NCBI GenBank assembly: GCA_905236065.1 | Contig: CAJONZ010000087.1 | Span: 1 to 64,000 of the forward strand | DNA from: an uncultured Bacteroidaceae bacterium | GTDB taxonomy: Bacteria; Bacteroidota; Bacteroidia; Bacteroidales; Bacteroidaceae | Direction of reading: 5' to 3' | DNA length: 64,000 nt | In this document: positions 18,201-25,600 of the stretch, one piece after another | How the letters are laid out: each line of letters opens with the position of its first letter | Numbering within the stretch: position 1 is the stretch's first letter | Made by a program: the position numbers and the translations under genes | Notes under the pieces: model-generated | The model's input: only the letters and a program-made list of their open reading frames with translations | What the model was told of the DNA's origin: nothing | Databases searched by the model: none

Positions 18201-21174
18201 GTTCTTGGGTAATGGTCTCTTCGGCAAGTGAAGACTCATTATAACCATCTGCTCTGGCAATAGCCTTAACGGTAACAGGATATGTCGCTATAGATACAGG
18301 TCCTTCATACAAGGTTGCGGGGTCGCCGCTACCGGTGGTGTAATAGATATATACTCCTTCAGTAGGGAAGCCACACGAGATAGTGAAGGTATTGCCAATC
18401 CCGCGACGAATGACAGGCATGGCACACTGCAAGGAGATGGGACCCTCGGAACCTCCTATATCAGAAGTTATCCAACCGTTCTTCACAGCAATGGCCTTGA
18501 TAACTTTACCCACCACATTATTTAAAAGAGACGTATAAGGAGTGGAGGAAGTGGTAGGAGTGGCCACACTGCTTGCATCGTCACCAATCTCATAGTAGAT
18601 AGTAACCCCAGGCGTGGCGCTCGTCAACTTCACCTTACCGTCGCTTGTTACATCAATGACTGGTGCTACAACCTTGTCAATTATTGCAGGCTGCACTGCC
18701 GAAGGTGTGAATCCCTCCTTGACAGCAACGGCTTTGATGTACGTCTTATCACTGATGGGGAAGGTAATCGGACTTGAGCCATGAGTGACACTTTCGTTTA
18801 CAGTAGGATCTGCAGGATCGGTTGAGCCGTACGCATAGTAGATGGTAGCTCCAGTCAAAGAGGCAATGGTGACTGTGTTCGTAGCGTTGTCGAAAGTAAT
18901 CGCTGGAGATGCAAGGGAAGAAAGAGCGTACTCAACACCCCCCGAAACGATACTATGGTTACCCTTGATGGCTGCTTTTGCCTTAATCTTCGTCGTACCA
19001 AGAGGAGGCAGGAATGCTCCATTGTATTTAAATGTCGGCGCAACAGGGTTGTTACCTACGGCGGGTATTACCGGTTCGGTAGTGCCATCAATGGTATAAT
19101 AAAAGTCACAGGCATTCGTAGGATGGGTAATCGTAACATAACCGTTTTCATCCTGTGTGATGACAGGGTCAAGATAGAAACTAAGAGGAGTCTTCTCATT
19201 AAAAGTCCATTTAACATTATTGGCTGTAGAAGATCTACTCCAAATAGTTTTTAAGACATCGGTATTTGCTTCATCATACCATATACCATAATATTGGCTA
19301 TTCCGAAAGTTATTAGTATAACCTTTTGGAACAATATAGCAGGCATCGGCGGTCGTAGTCCATGCTAAAATAAACTGGTATTTCTCCTCTGTTGCATTGG
19401 TGCTTTCTGAGATGTCCTTCATAGAGAAGGCATTGGCATACTCACTGGTCAGGCTATTACCGCCATTGAAATACATGTACTTTCCTGTGGCAGCATTGAT
19501 GATGTGGTAATAGGTAAGCCAGTTGTCCGATGCTGCTTCTTTAATGACCCAAGGCACATCAGCGTAATCTCCACTTGTATTGGAAATGGCGACATAGCCG
19601 TCAGGATCACTGGGCGGGATAATATAATAGCCCTCTTTTCCTACGTTCTGAATATGATAAAAATGTGTCTCATCATCATCTGACACAGTGAGTGGCGGGG
19701 CAAGGAACAGACTCTTCTTGTCTGCTATATCTGAAGACACTAAAGTCCATTTTGCAGTAGCCTTAGTACCAGCATCAATGCCGATATTATTATTAGCAAC
19801 ATTTCCGTTAGTTTTATTAAGACATTTATCCATCACATCTTTGGGATAGATGTTATAAGTGCCATCAGTGTTTTGCCTAAGATAGAATTTGTAACCATCC
19901 TCCGTTGGTAATTTGCTGGAAGCGTTCTGCACATAAATGGCGTTGACAGTTCGGTAAAGATAATTGTTTGTGGTACTATTACTGGTGGATTTATTGGCAA
20001 TATAATAATATTGTAAGCCGTTGACAACTCCTGCATTCCTGAGAAGCCATTCCATTTTCTCATTTGCAATACTGCTGGTATTGGCGGGGATATTTCCTGA
20101 ATTCACGGGGCCAGGCATCATGTAATAGGCTGTACACTCCTGATTTTGGAATAAGTATGGAATACCATTTCCTACGGTGTAGGTAGTCACATTGCTCACG
20201 TCACCATTCACAACAGCAATGGCTTTGATGGTTTCGATGCCTGTGATATTAATAGGGGCTGTATACTGGGTGCTGCCCGTAGTAGGCTCTGTCGTCCCGT
20301 CTGTGGTGTAATAATAAGTAGCACTCGCACTGAAAGATGAAATTACAGCGTTTCCGTCGCTATTGATACTCACAGTTGGGGTTTCAACGATGTCCTCAAG
20401 AAACCATAATCCGGTTTTGTCATTTTCATCATAATGGCCTATCAAACCACCACATTGTGTGGAACTACCAGGAAAAGCCTCTGCTCCAATATTACTAGTA
20501 CCATAATAATCGTTCGAGTTGGCTTTTGCAGGATTGAGCGAGGCCCCATTTGTACGAGAATTTTCTGCTTTGGGACATATATTTATGAAATTCTTATATT
20601 GTTTATTATAACCCTGCTTCAAGAAAAACAGATTATTCTCATCTGTAGCATCTTTATCTGCTTGAAGATGATACCTAATACGAGCCTCTTTACCACTTAT
20701 CACAATGCCATGATGTACTATATACTTTTCATTACCATCTGGAGAAACATATTTAATGTAATAGTAATCAACACCGTCAGTCGTTGTTGAGTATTCAATC
20801 TTCCATTTTGCTATTGGTTCTGTTGGCCTGTTCGTTGGATCAGGCTTATGTGTAGTAAGGTATGGCTTTTGGTTAGGTGGTGTGCCATTATAATCGTAAT
20901 AGTTCATAGCGGGACACAAATAGAAATTGTCCGAATTACTTGTAGCACTATATCCTCCATCATTATAGTTTGCAATATAGTATGTTCCTGTATAATTCCT
21001 TTCTATCTGTCCCCATACATTACCAATGCCAGTACCCAACAAAACAAAAAGGAGCAGAAGGGTGCGGACTGGCGCGACGAGCCGTAATCTCGTTGCAAGT
21101 GAGCCATAATCTCGTTGGAAACGAGCCATAATCTCGTTTATCTTATTGCGATATGTATTATTCTTGCTTTTCAT
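6190..21174 (-). CDS. giant secreted VYGGG-repeat protein (4994 aa), adhesin-like
   Basis: Residues 1-56 form a long signal peptide (hydrophobic core at 37-51, likely cleavage near VWG-Q). Five chitobiase-C-terminal-like (CHB_HEX_C) modules with the core YYYTTDGTTEP or a variant lie near residues 268, 671, 758, 838 and 918. A GLUG-like stretch (FDGNGYTISGL, GGIVGKL) spans about 995-1150. From about 2040 to the end lie roughly sixty copies, counted by eye, of a 20-40 residue unit of the form GNTxVxISGGxIxxNVYGGGxxGxV, typical of a surface beta-solenoid. The tail ends in a repeat (STNVVIGEAK) with no T9SS or other anchor domain. It is the last gene of the fimbrillin operon, 18 bp after the RAYT gene. 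The leader carries a 22-bp tandem repeat. Adhesion is inferred; no catalytic motif is seen. Confidence 0.9.
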   Translation of the reverse strand: MKSKNNTYRNKINEIMARFQRDYGSLATRLRLVAPVRTLLLLFVLLGTGIGNVWGQIERNYTGTYYIANYNDGGYSATSNSDNFYLCPAMNYYDYNGTPPNQKPYLTTHKPDPTNRPTEPIAKWKIEYSTTTDGVDYYYIKYVSPDGNEKYIVHHGIVISGKEARIRYHLQADKDATDENNLFFLKQGYNKQYKNFINICPKAENSRTNGASLNPAKANSNDYYGTSNIGAEAFPGSSTQCGGLIGHYDENDKTGLWFLEDIVETPTVSINSDGNAVISSFSASATYYYTTDGTTEPTTGSTQYTAPINITGIETIKAIAVVNGDVSNVTTYTVGNGIPYLFQNQECTAYYMMPGPVNSGNIPANTSSIANEKMEWLLRNAGVVNGLQYYYIANKSTSNSTTNNYLYRTVNAIYVQNASSKLPTEDGYKFYLRQNTDGTYNIYPKDVMDKCLNKTNGNVANNNIGIDAGTKATAKWTLVSSDIADKKSLFLAPPLTVSDDDETHFYHIQNVGKEGYYIIPPSDPDGYVAISNTSGDYADVPWVIKEAASDNWLTYYHIINAATGKYMYFNGGNSLTSEYANAFSMKDISESTNATEEKYQFILAWTTTADACYIVPKGYTNNFRNSQYYGIWYDEANTDVLKTIWSRSSTANNVKWTFNEKTPLSFYLDPVITQDENGYVTITHPTNACDFYYTIDGTTEPVIPAVGNNPVAPTFKYNGAFLPPLGTTKIKAKAAIKGNHSIVSGGVEYALSSLASPAITFDNATNTVTIASLTGATIYYAYGSTDPADPTVNESVTHGSSPITFPISDKTYIKAVAVKEGFTPSAVQPAIIDKVVAPVIDVTSDGKVKLTSATPGVTIYYEIGDDASSVATPTTSSTPYTSLLNNVVGKVIKAIAVKNGWITSDIGGSEGPISLQCAMPVIRRGIGNTFTISCGFPTEGVYIYYTTGSGDPATLYEGPVSIATYPVTVKAIARADGYNESSLAEETITQELTQDDGYYLIASAGDFEKFVTMANATGAGDKYKVIDNFTISGNTAVSTPFTGTFDGNGYTISGLTQPLFNTVDGGVVKNVTLKNVAISSSEDYVGAIAGIAQGYSRIYNCGILPNDATFPEGTHPTVNGGTCAGGIVGKLDGDSRVINCFSYADVSASTTAAGIVGENTFASTAEESDGKYTKLRTAIVNCMFYGNITGGTNQYGVYGGTLITNAEATGISSYNYYSNGSTFTTTSGEPTAYNCSFPAEERYLTQVEFHRSLLNSNRELCGWWVGSDVAPSTLTTAQVQAIPKDASLMYKWVVDPNVAPYPILKPFGKYPSIVNGNTGTPWFDRDMANPYEGKKLGTLTVTVNSGSHGVRTLYIPITDMDTLHHDFGYRKIQLPYYNTVFGDPDGDTWEKKYAGNYTDQVVTGWKITAVSGGTKGTFVADWQDGYNFADRKCTDKDLYSVSGRVFAQGGNYYVPDGVTAITIDAYWGKAIYVRNDGDYYDRVNITLGNTGSAFAPAGTRDDNINGATVNTSIRGALANVDAKKTVYDYALVLVGNVQESVGKNDVKTASGYRGFTIMSVDLDFDDEPDYCLEWQLGAEMGRQVISPIRFDFLPVVELGIAGKLHNSTQFFSLGCYRSQGHFEVTETSFIRFGQFEFELGTRDEGPIILNGGIYDQYCRGRNGETNQHITYVILGGHVVMPSFTPGAHVYNKALYQTRHCAVNALGGNFTSFYLTGGFNEGITPYEDNPHCYIDGGRFGTIAAAYKEGISGDVTWRINHALIGEFYGGGVMSQADGDNYKIVKGCIDVVIDNSIVDKYCGGPKFGDMVSGKTVTTSATGTTFNQYFGAGNGGTNYVQYTSTDDATKGPQTSSWWGTTVSSNYTPKEYRSSAHDYKADYDIEVINTSTGDLNGRVVNRSYYYSAQFATTNTGDVSNTLIGCTINTNFYGGGFLGGVTGSVTSTLNNCAVAGSVFGAGYSASAGTVSISNIDKVPPVANTYTGMIKPQSGGTSTKYYWTNETEFGTTTLSTSSPAILNPNGDGKNYFYTEIPLVNLGAVSGDVILTINGTTTVGKSIYGGGDESNVSGNTRVNISGGTITENVYGGGKGKADEFTCAKAMVGINDAGKCEDPGSEENKDRGTMVTISNGTVNGSVYGGGEVGRVEWNTQVKIGVGVGEEEGPFAPEIKHDVFGGGAGVKTHGYGALVRGNSSVTVQGSSKVRGNVYGGGEEATVGRYWVKGIPTDLCTGVESEVPTAPESLPDEMPYKTRRGGKCTVVVQGSALIGPDEGAIQSVGHVFGAGKGVVPNYVYNSGASTTWSKRMVDYNSSKHTGEPGTTWNYYEDNHAYVWEYFTTEDKYLEFLQSLALVTGTDVTIGGSAVIKGSVFGGSESGYVQDDTDVKVTGGTIGTAGNGGAYFGNVYGGGKGDAEHNGAAQKYVAAGLVKGNTNINISNGTILHNVYGGGAYGSVGMFTYDASGMPTALATENTGACSVTITGGTIGTTGKNNGMVFGSSRGDVGAPESVHDKLAWVYDTEVKIGTSGSGTDFTTPTIKGSVYGGGENGHVFNDAEVYIYSGKIGIDNAEDSDGGAAYPYRGNVYGAGCGTDKYYTGAIPEGHSATDGEGDSYNPLAGVVYGNTTVTVSGGYVVHNVYGAGAMGSVGTDAVANSGKTTVNITGGRIGYDGDGNGHVFGAARGEYGISIAASGLANVRETEVNISYATTPTADNGEKTVQLITGSVFGGGESGTVKESVAVNMTGGLILKDVYGGGALADTQTSNWDASANEGAGGWAAGKTSASATTTVRATGGRVVEEIFGGALGEAGTELNPTGKPAYVWGDVLVDLNGTTNINGTTHKPETTGTPTPNASGCVVGRVFGCNNINGTPKGDVMVHVYATQNAAATQIANTAEPLVENAKVEGRYDVTAVYGGGNEAAYVPETPYDGSTGSKTLVIIDGCDRTSINTVYGGGNAAAVPETNIEIYGTYEIYNVFGGGNGKDATSYGENPGADVGTLDHGTTTYGTGNANTWLCGGLIHEVYGGSNQKGVIKGSINQTSDPKDPEDPKYCELEVTKVVGAGKYADIDGDVNITLGCQPNKKVDLLFAGADEANVNGNITLNITNGHFGKVFGGNNLGGAIKGKITVNVEETGCQPIKIDNLYLGSNEAAYSIFGYYESDEVHPETGKKILKPRTSADDSNPAVANPATDATHTFPYAQPELNIISCTYIGNVFGGGLGEGGVMYANPTVNINMVKGLYGDNETIGVPAMMTELGLQTSEYANANHLGIIGNVFGGGDEANTEGNTTVNIGTAEKAYFTTEPTYLGVGNYTEITDDDDPHKGMYEVAAKGAYITGMVFGGGNNADVKGNTAVNMAGGYVRNRIYGGGKLGNVGTFTRKSKTDSGHTHAGDCMGKPDSWTANTGRCVVTMSGGQVGPLGMVMPDDYGYVFGAGRGETADPNVDVDVDFKTYVHDTRVIIKNTYEEGYATANDSINHITKAPLICGGVYGGSEAGRVGNNTDVRIYGGQIGLGSGQTKAYSEAQWTDAVTAVTTGSASGISAAAQAMPECNSWTYDPTSPHDALPYDMHADDANYDATTMGAASTTGYDGHTFYGNVFGGGSGYFAYTGENVHEWLRSSGLVEGDTHVTITGGHILTSVYGGNELTDVNGTCYIKMTGGTLGVPRTLTQIAGHPVTCYLFGAGKGDQRIHFNTFTNVGAADVNISGGTIFGSVFGGGEDGHVLGNVNVAVSGGHIGTWGTSYVDGNVFGGGRGFGGDALTAGVVQGNVAVTISGGTMLGSIYGGGRLGSVGTYLVPANHTNYGKLIPDEKNQDYQNWDTSDSNFGTPVDATGVTHGHITINVSGGTIGNSHEYIIPENTDSWVATDWNTWKTDNHIPNTEFGTSDTDKNRLMHTKGGNVFAGAMGRLYALDGSTVLNHCADLGKAKQTEVTISGGTIKSNVYGGGELGAVMNGTKITVTGGTIGTEVGTGATQYTFGSVFGGGYGSDANVAETYPTVEEANAVGVKEWAGRVKGGTLVEMKSGESTTGHVWASVYGGGELAWVDGSTQVTVSAGEIGKNELKEGGYTKFGGYRMGNVFGGGKGSLDDVKAGLVTGNADVTISGTTETTKIYHNIYGGGALGSVGTFTYDAYSMPTEMADANTGTATVKIIGGLIGINGHDNGMVSGASRGGEGNPNTTPNLDRVAWVKNTLVEIGKNGDSEEENTSASVRILGSVFGGGENGHNLQNSQVKVYGGTLGNASATGNYDCGNIYGAGCGTDTYTVGEDPTKHHNPTAGLVRGTSEVTINGGHILRNIYGGGSMGSMGGSLSVVDAGKTTININGGQVGTDGGSYGNVYGGPKGNLDDTETVAHARQTLVNINPGATVWGSVYGGGEAGIVKEKVEVNMLGGTVGIDIYGGGALANTNTDVTDDASAKTFNTTVNLHGGTISHNVYGGGLGRQARAGKDAVGTEGQEGYQPAVEPLSAVEAKVYGDVLVELNGKKVTGEGGTVTWPDNCVVKGNIFGCNNLNGSPQHAVTVHIYKTVGYEGHEGTASDKLDSDNKADHTYHMSAVYGGGDLSAFMPDVKSVVDTVQARVIIDGCDMTSIRQVYGGGNAASVPATNVTVNGTYEIEELFGGGNGLDDITINNVTMANPGANVGYKNYSTYNSELNKWVDNTDADTKEERQAENSPYVYGSGRASINIYAGKIHRVFGGSNTKGNVRETAVTLLDDMGLCDFCIDEAYGGGKSASMDAEAQLLMACIPGLQAVYGGAEDADINDNVTLNITNGTFKRVFGGNNLSGTIRGAITVNVEETGCRPIVIGELYGGGNQAGYSVYGYKEVMENEKKVWRPRESADDSGTGPETPYDDPQVNVKSFTSIGTIYGGGYGSGATMVGNPSVNINEVVGKFATTGENNSDYDETGFKGKTITVGDHEVVLPAHAKGMIGAIDKVFGGGNAAKVIGSTHVNVATQGTIDFVTKDRDATDTQPRTNVPVKGADIRGNIYGGGNQAEVRGSTNVVIGEAK
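21076..21138. repeat. 22-bp tandem repeat (about 2.9 units) in the leader of the giant gene
   Basis: Units 21076-21097, 21098-21119 and 21120-21138 (partial), each of the form nnnGAGCC(G/A)TAATCTCGTTG. On the coding strand the same core is read in three frames, giving EIMAR, RDYGS and TRLRL. Because 22 is not a multiple of 3, gain or loss of one unit would break the frame upstream of the signal-peptide core. Confidence 0.9.
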
Positions 21175-21192
21175 ATTTCGTGGGTTTCGTTG

Positions 21193-22599
21193 CTATTTGT
21201 TTTTCCCAGCGGGCGAAGCGCTGGGTACCGTGGAGGCGGGAGATTGTGACGCCACACTTTGACCGCTGGGCGCCGTGGGGGCGGGAGAAGCGCTGGGCGC
21301 ATTTTTCCACCAATTATCCTTGAGGCGGCAGAGAGCCTGAGCTACACAGTTCATTGTCTTGCAGAAAGGAACGGAAATGGTTTCTTTCTTCGGACGGTAT
21401 TGGTATTGCCACGGGGTGACAAAGAGGAGGCGACCTTCAGCACAAAGCTTGAGGCGTTCTTCTGAGGGATGGAAACGCTCGGCGAAGCCGTTGTCGGGGA
21501 TGAGAACCACGGGGAAGCCGCGGCTTATAGCCTCATCAATGATTTCTTGTTCGCCCTTGGCAATGCGTGGGGAGACAAGGATGGCTCCGTTACCCGCCTC
21601 AGCCAAACATCTGACTTTCTGCTCGGAGAAACGAGCCGCATCCTTACGATGGCAGATGACAGGGAGGAGGCGGTGAGCGAGTAGAGAGCGGTCACCGTAG
21701 GTGTCGCAGGTGATTTTCCTTTCTGTCATGAGCAGTTGGTTTTGGATGGCGGTGAGCGTTTCAGGCGTGCAGAGGGAAGGAAGGCACTCACGCTTCAGAT
21801 AGCCACAGAGGGCCGAGAACGTGAGGGCGGTATCAATGCCCTCGCGCTGGGCTTTCAGCCATGCGGGGTTGGAGGAGCGAAGGAGCCGGCTCCGTGGGTT
21901 CTGTCGGATATATCGACGCTGCCTATCAAGCTGGCCGCGACGGAGGGGCATCACATCGGTAAAGCCATAGGCGAAGAGAGGGGTGCGCCCGGTGGAAGCG
22001 GAGGAGGGGATTTTGGAGGGGGCTTGCGGAGTGGAGGCTTGCGGGGAAACCGCAAGGGGGCGAACCCCAACAGAAGGGGCAAAGCCAACCCCAACAGAAG
22101 GGGCAAAGCCAACCCCAGCAGAAGGGGCAGGGCCAACCGTAGAAGGGGCAGGGCTATGGGCATTGGAAGCATCAGGTTTTCCCTGATTCACCTCTTGATG
22201 TGTCAGCGCCCAGTAGTGGCGGTTGCAGCCTTTCTTAAAACCACCAATGACTTGCCCTAAGGGCATCGTCTTTCCGTTACGGCTCACGAGGGGACTATGC
22301 ACTTCGATGATGAAGTGCATGTGCTCAGGCATAATCACGTAGTCCTGCACCTCCACCATGGGATAGTGGGTAGGAATGCTCTTCAGCAGTTCCTCTTTCA
22401 CCATCTGGCCGACGGGGGACAGCTCAACGCGAGGTGCATTGGGCTGCCCATCCTCTTGATGAATATCACCTACCACACGTCCCAAGGGCTGACCCAAGCT
22501 CTCTGTCACCTCAAAAGTGATGTGATAGATGCCTGGAGCAGAATAGTCGTGCGCAGGACAGCGACCCTTCATGGTGGGTGTGGTTGGTTGATTATTCAT
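21193..22599 (-). CDS. RAYT-like (IS200/Y1-type) transposase with proline/serine-rich segments and C-terminal Rossmann-like region
   Basis: 468 residues. The N-terminus (GIYHITFEVTESLGQPLG) and the HUH motif in MPEHMHFIIEV (His93, His95), followed by GGFKKGCNRHYW with candidate catalytic Tyr129, match REP-associated tyrosine transposases of the Y1 superfamily. A repeat region (VGFAPSVG units, about residues 150-190) interrupts the protein. A further block with RRYIRQNPRSR continues the RAYT core. Then about residues 325-360 read GAILVSPRIAKGEQEIIDEA and GFPVVLIPDNGF, resembling a DprA/SLOG-type Rossmann fold. The C-terminus is low complexity (APSASPAPTAPSG). The gene lies in line between two giant adhesin genes (3 bp and 18 bp gaps), and no terminal repeats of an insertion sequence are visible. 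RAYTs in other bacteria move or maintain REP palindromes. Confidence 0.8.
   Translation of the reverse strand: MNNQPTTPTMKGRCPAHDYSAPGIYHITFEVTESLGQPLGRVVGDIHQEDGQPNAPRVELSPVGQMVKEELLKSIPTHYPMVEVQDYVIMPEHMHFIIEVHSPLVSRNGKTMPLGQVIGGFKKGCNRHYWALTHQEVNQGKPDASNAHSPAPSTVGPAPSAGVGFAPSVGVGFAPSVGVRPLAVSPQASTPQAPSKIPSSASTGRTPLFAYGFTDVMPLRRGQLDRQRRYIRQNPRSRLLRSSNPAWLKAQREGIDTALTFSALCGYLKRECLPSLCTPETLTAIQNQLLMTERKITCDTYGDRSLLAHRLLPVICHRKDAARFSEQKVRCLAEAGNGAILVSPRIAKGEQEIIDEAISRGFPVVLIPDNGFAERFHPSEERLKLCAEGRLLFVTPWQYQYRPKKETISVPFCKTMNCVAQALCRLKDNWWKNAPSASPAPTAPSGQSVASQSPASTVPSASPAGKNK
22063..22155. repeat. 24-bp in-frame tandem repeat in the RAYT-like gene
   Basis: Near-identical 24-bp units at 22063-22086, 22087-22110 and 22111-22134, with a degenerate partial fourth. 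They encode the 8-residue unit VGVGFAPS. Copy number changes here would keep the frame. Confidence 0.85.
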
Positions 22600-22602
22600 A
22601 TC

Positions 22603-25600
22603 TTACTTTACTGCAATTTTCTTTTGATACTTGCCGTCATCGGTACGGACGATGAAGACGCCAGACATCGGCACAGGGGTCTCGATGGCCTCACCTGGCT
22701 CTATGCGGAAGCGGGTGAGGGTGATGCCGGCGGTGTTGATAATCCGTACCTCGGTGGCCTCGGAGAGCGATGATACCACGACAATCTTCTTCCGCTTGGT
22801 ATAGATGTTGAGGCTGCCGACCTGCTCGTCGTCGAGGTCGCGGTCGTCATGGCCCTTCAGCTCCGACGGTTCGTAGCTGAAGACGATGCTGCGGGTGTAA
22901 CGCTGTTTGCCGCCGCCTCCACTTACGACGAAGTAGGGACGGAAGGCACCGACATTGTCCGTGTCGCCTGCGTCAATCTTCTCGTACTGGCTGCCATCCG
23001 ACTTCAGCGTGTAGGCATCGGAAATGTTCTTGTTCAGGTAGCTCGGTCGGTAGGTGTAGCCATCGAATGTGACAGCCTTTGCTTCCAGCTCTGTGTCGCT
23101 CACGCTTATTCCGATTCCTGTCTTGGAAGCAAAGGTGATGACCTGTGCATCCAGTTTTTCGGGAACAGGCGTGGATGTGTGCAACGGCGTGAACCGACCG
23201 CTGAGGTCGAACTCATAGTACGTCTCGCTCGGGAAGCCTATCAGGTAAGGTGTGCCCTCCGTGAGACGAGGATAGGCTGCGTATTCGCGGGCATCCTTGT
23301 AGTACGTGTTCACGGCATCGTTCTCCTGGTAGTCGTCGAGGTTCTCATCGTCGTACCCGTTGAAGGAGTAATAGTAGTCCCAAAGGAAGGTGTTGGTGTA
23401 GGTCTTCTTGCCGTCCTCGCCGTTGGGATCGGGGAACTGGAAGGAGGCCTTGAAGACGCTGCCTTCGGTCGTGCCACCCTTGAATTCCCGCAGCCAGTAT
23501 TCGTGGCCATACGTGCTACCCTTATAGAAGTGGGTCAGCTCACCCTTCTGCTGCGTGGTGACGATTTCGGCCTTGAATGGGATGCTGATGCCTTCCCAGC
23601 CTGTTGCGCGGCTGACGAAATTGCCGGGCTGGCGCTGGTACCACATACGCTTGTCTTCCTCAAAGGTGTAGGCGATAGGTGCGTTGAAGTCCTGCTTGTC
23701 GATGAGGAGGTGGTCGTTCTGTGCTATATATTTGCTGCCCGTCTCCGTCCACTGTACCCAGTGACCGTGTGCATTCTTCCAGTGGGCATAGGTGTCCCAT
23801 GGGGCCACGGTGCGGTAGGTCTCAGTGTTCGTCTCCTCGTAGGGGAAGTCGTGGAGGATGTCGCTGACCACGGCGTCGGTCTTCTTGGCGGCGTCGGTCG
23901 TAGTCATGGTGTAGGCCAGCAGGTTCTTCGTCAGTCCGATGTTACGGAAGCTGGTCAGTCCGTTGTCGTCGAGCAGTGGTGGGAAGAATGCACCATTTTC
24001 CACATGGTTGTAAGGTGCCGTGGTCAGGATTCCTTGTTTGTATCCGCCGCTGACATCGCCGTTGCCACCCGTGAAGTCGATGGCCGTCATGTTCTTGTGG
24101 ACGGACAGGGTCTGGTCGCTGTTCTCTTTGGCAAAGACGGCGTTGGGGTTGAAGTGGGCCACCTGTATATGGCTGTTTTGGAAGTAAGCCGGAGCGCGGA
24201 AAACACGGTTGTCCAGGGCGTTGGTGAGCAGTCGTCCCTCAATCTTGTTGATGACGGCGGGCAGTGGCTGGTGCGTATGCCCTTCGACATGGCCGTAGGT
24301 CAGCTTCTGGCCGAAGAACAGGTAGTCGTCAGGCCAGATAGGTGCCCAGGTGATGTCGATGGCCTTGTCATCTTCATCATCGATGTATTCGTGCTCCTGT
24401 CGGCGGATGTTGAACGTCTCGGGGATGGTGCCGTCGGCATAGCGGAAGTCACCGTCGTAGTAGCGATGCTCCACATAGCCCAGGCGTGGGGTCAGCCGGG
24501 TGCTCTGAGGCAGGTAAACCGCATAGCCAGACGGATAGGAGGTTAGGGTAGTCACAGCTTGGGTGCTTTCGGCGTTTTGGGGCAGGGTGCCGTCGGCGTT
24601 GGCGAGGATGTAGTCATACTCATTCTTCGTGCCTTCCCATTCCGTGTTGTGGTCGTAGTAGCGCTTGTTGAGGTAGAAACCGTTCAGGTTGTAGGCCACC
24701 TCGCCGTCGTAGAATGCCTTTTCGGGCATCTTGCGGGCGTTGCCACGGTCATGAGGCGTCTCGCTGTAGGCGTTGTTCTCCGGGTAGTAGCAGTTGACGA
24801 GCTGTGTGCCTTCGAGGCGTGACGGGTTGCCAAACACGGCCTTGGTGCCAGCGGTTGGTGTACCCGTAGTCTTTACCCAGCAGTTCTCCACGTAGCCCTC
24901 GCCTGTCTCGGCGACTCCTGCTCCCGCAAACGAGCCGGTGACGCCCAGGTTATAGACGTTGCCGCAGAGTTTGTTGAAGAGCGACTGGGTGAGACCGCTA
25001 ATGGTGTGGCCGTCGCCGTGCAGCGTACCTCCGAAGCAGGTGCTTGCGCCGATGGATGTCCAATCAGAGCCGCTGTGGTCGAGGTCGGTGCGCAGGATGA
25101 TGTCCAGGTTGCTGCAGCCGTTGATGTAGCTTCCTAGTGCGGTATGGTCATCCATTGACGTACCGATGCTCAGGTCGTATAGCGCCTTCAACTCATCAAG
25201 GCCGTTCTTACCCTTGCGGGCGTCGTCGTCGGGAAGGGTGGAGTAGTTGTTGATGTAAATCTTGCATGGGCGATCCACGTCGGCACGGTCGATGTAGAGG
25301 TGGTTGTCCTTATGACGCTCCATGATGTCGGCCAGGTCGTGGTAGTTGGCCACGCTGAGAGGCACGTAGTTGGAGTAGGTCTTGCCAAGATAGGTCTTCG
25401 AATAGAAGGCGATGTAGTGGTCGCGGTTCTGATACCAATAAACGGGGGTGCTGTTGTTGGTGAAGGGCACGCCGTTGCGGTGGTGGTCGGCATCGTCTTT
25501 GTTGTCGAAGATTTCCCATCCGTTGGTCAGCACCTCGTAGGCACCGGGTGTTACCTCTGGAGCCTTCAGACCCACGGCGTTGCCCGGCAGTACGGTCGGC

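Noticed and set aside
6190-21174. Treating the Gly-rich repeats as collagen-like or RTX calcium-binding repeats
   Set aside because: There is no GXY periodicity and no GGXGXD nonapeptide; the units are 20-40 residues with beta-strand patterns.
21193-22599. A complete insertion sequence around the RAYT-like gene
   Set aside because: No terminal repeats or target duplication are visible, and its spacing of 3 and 18 bp fits an operon member.
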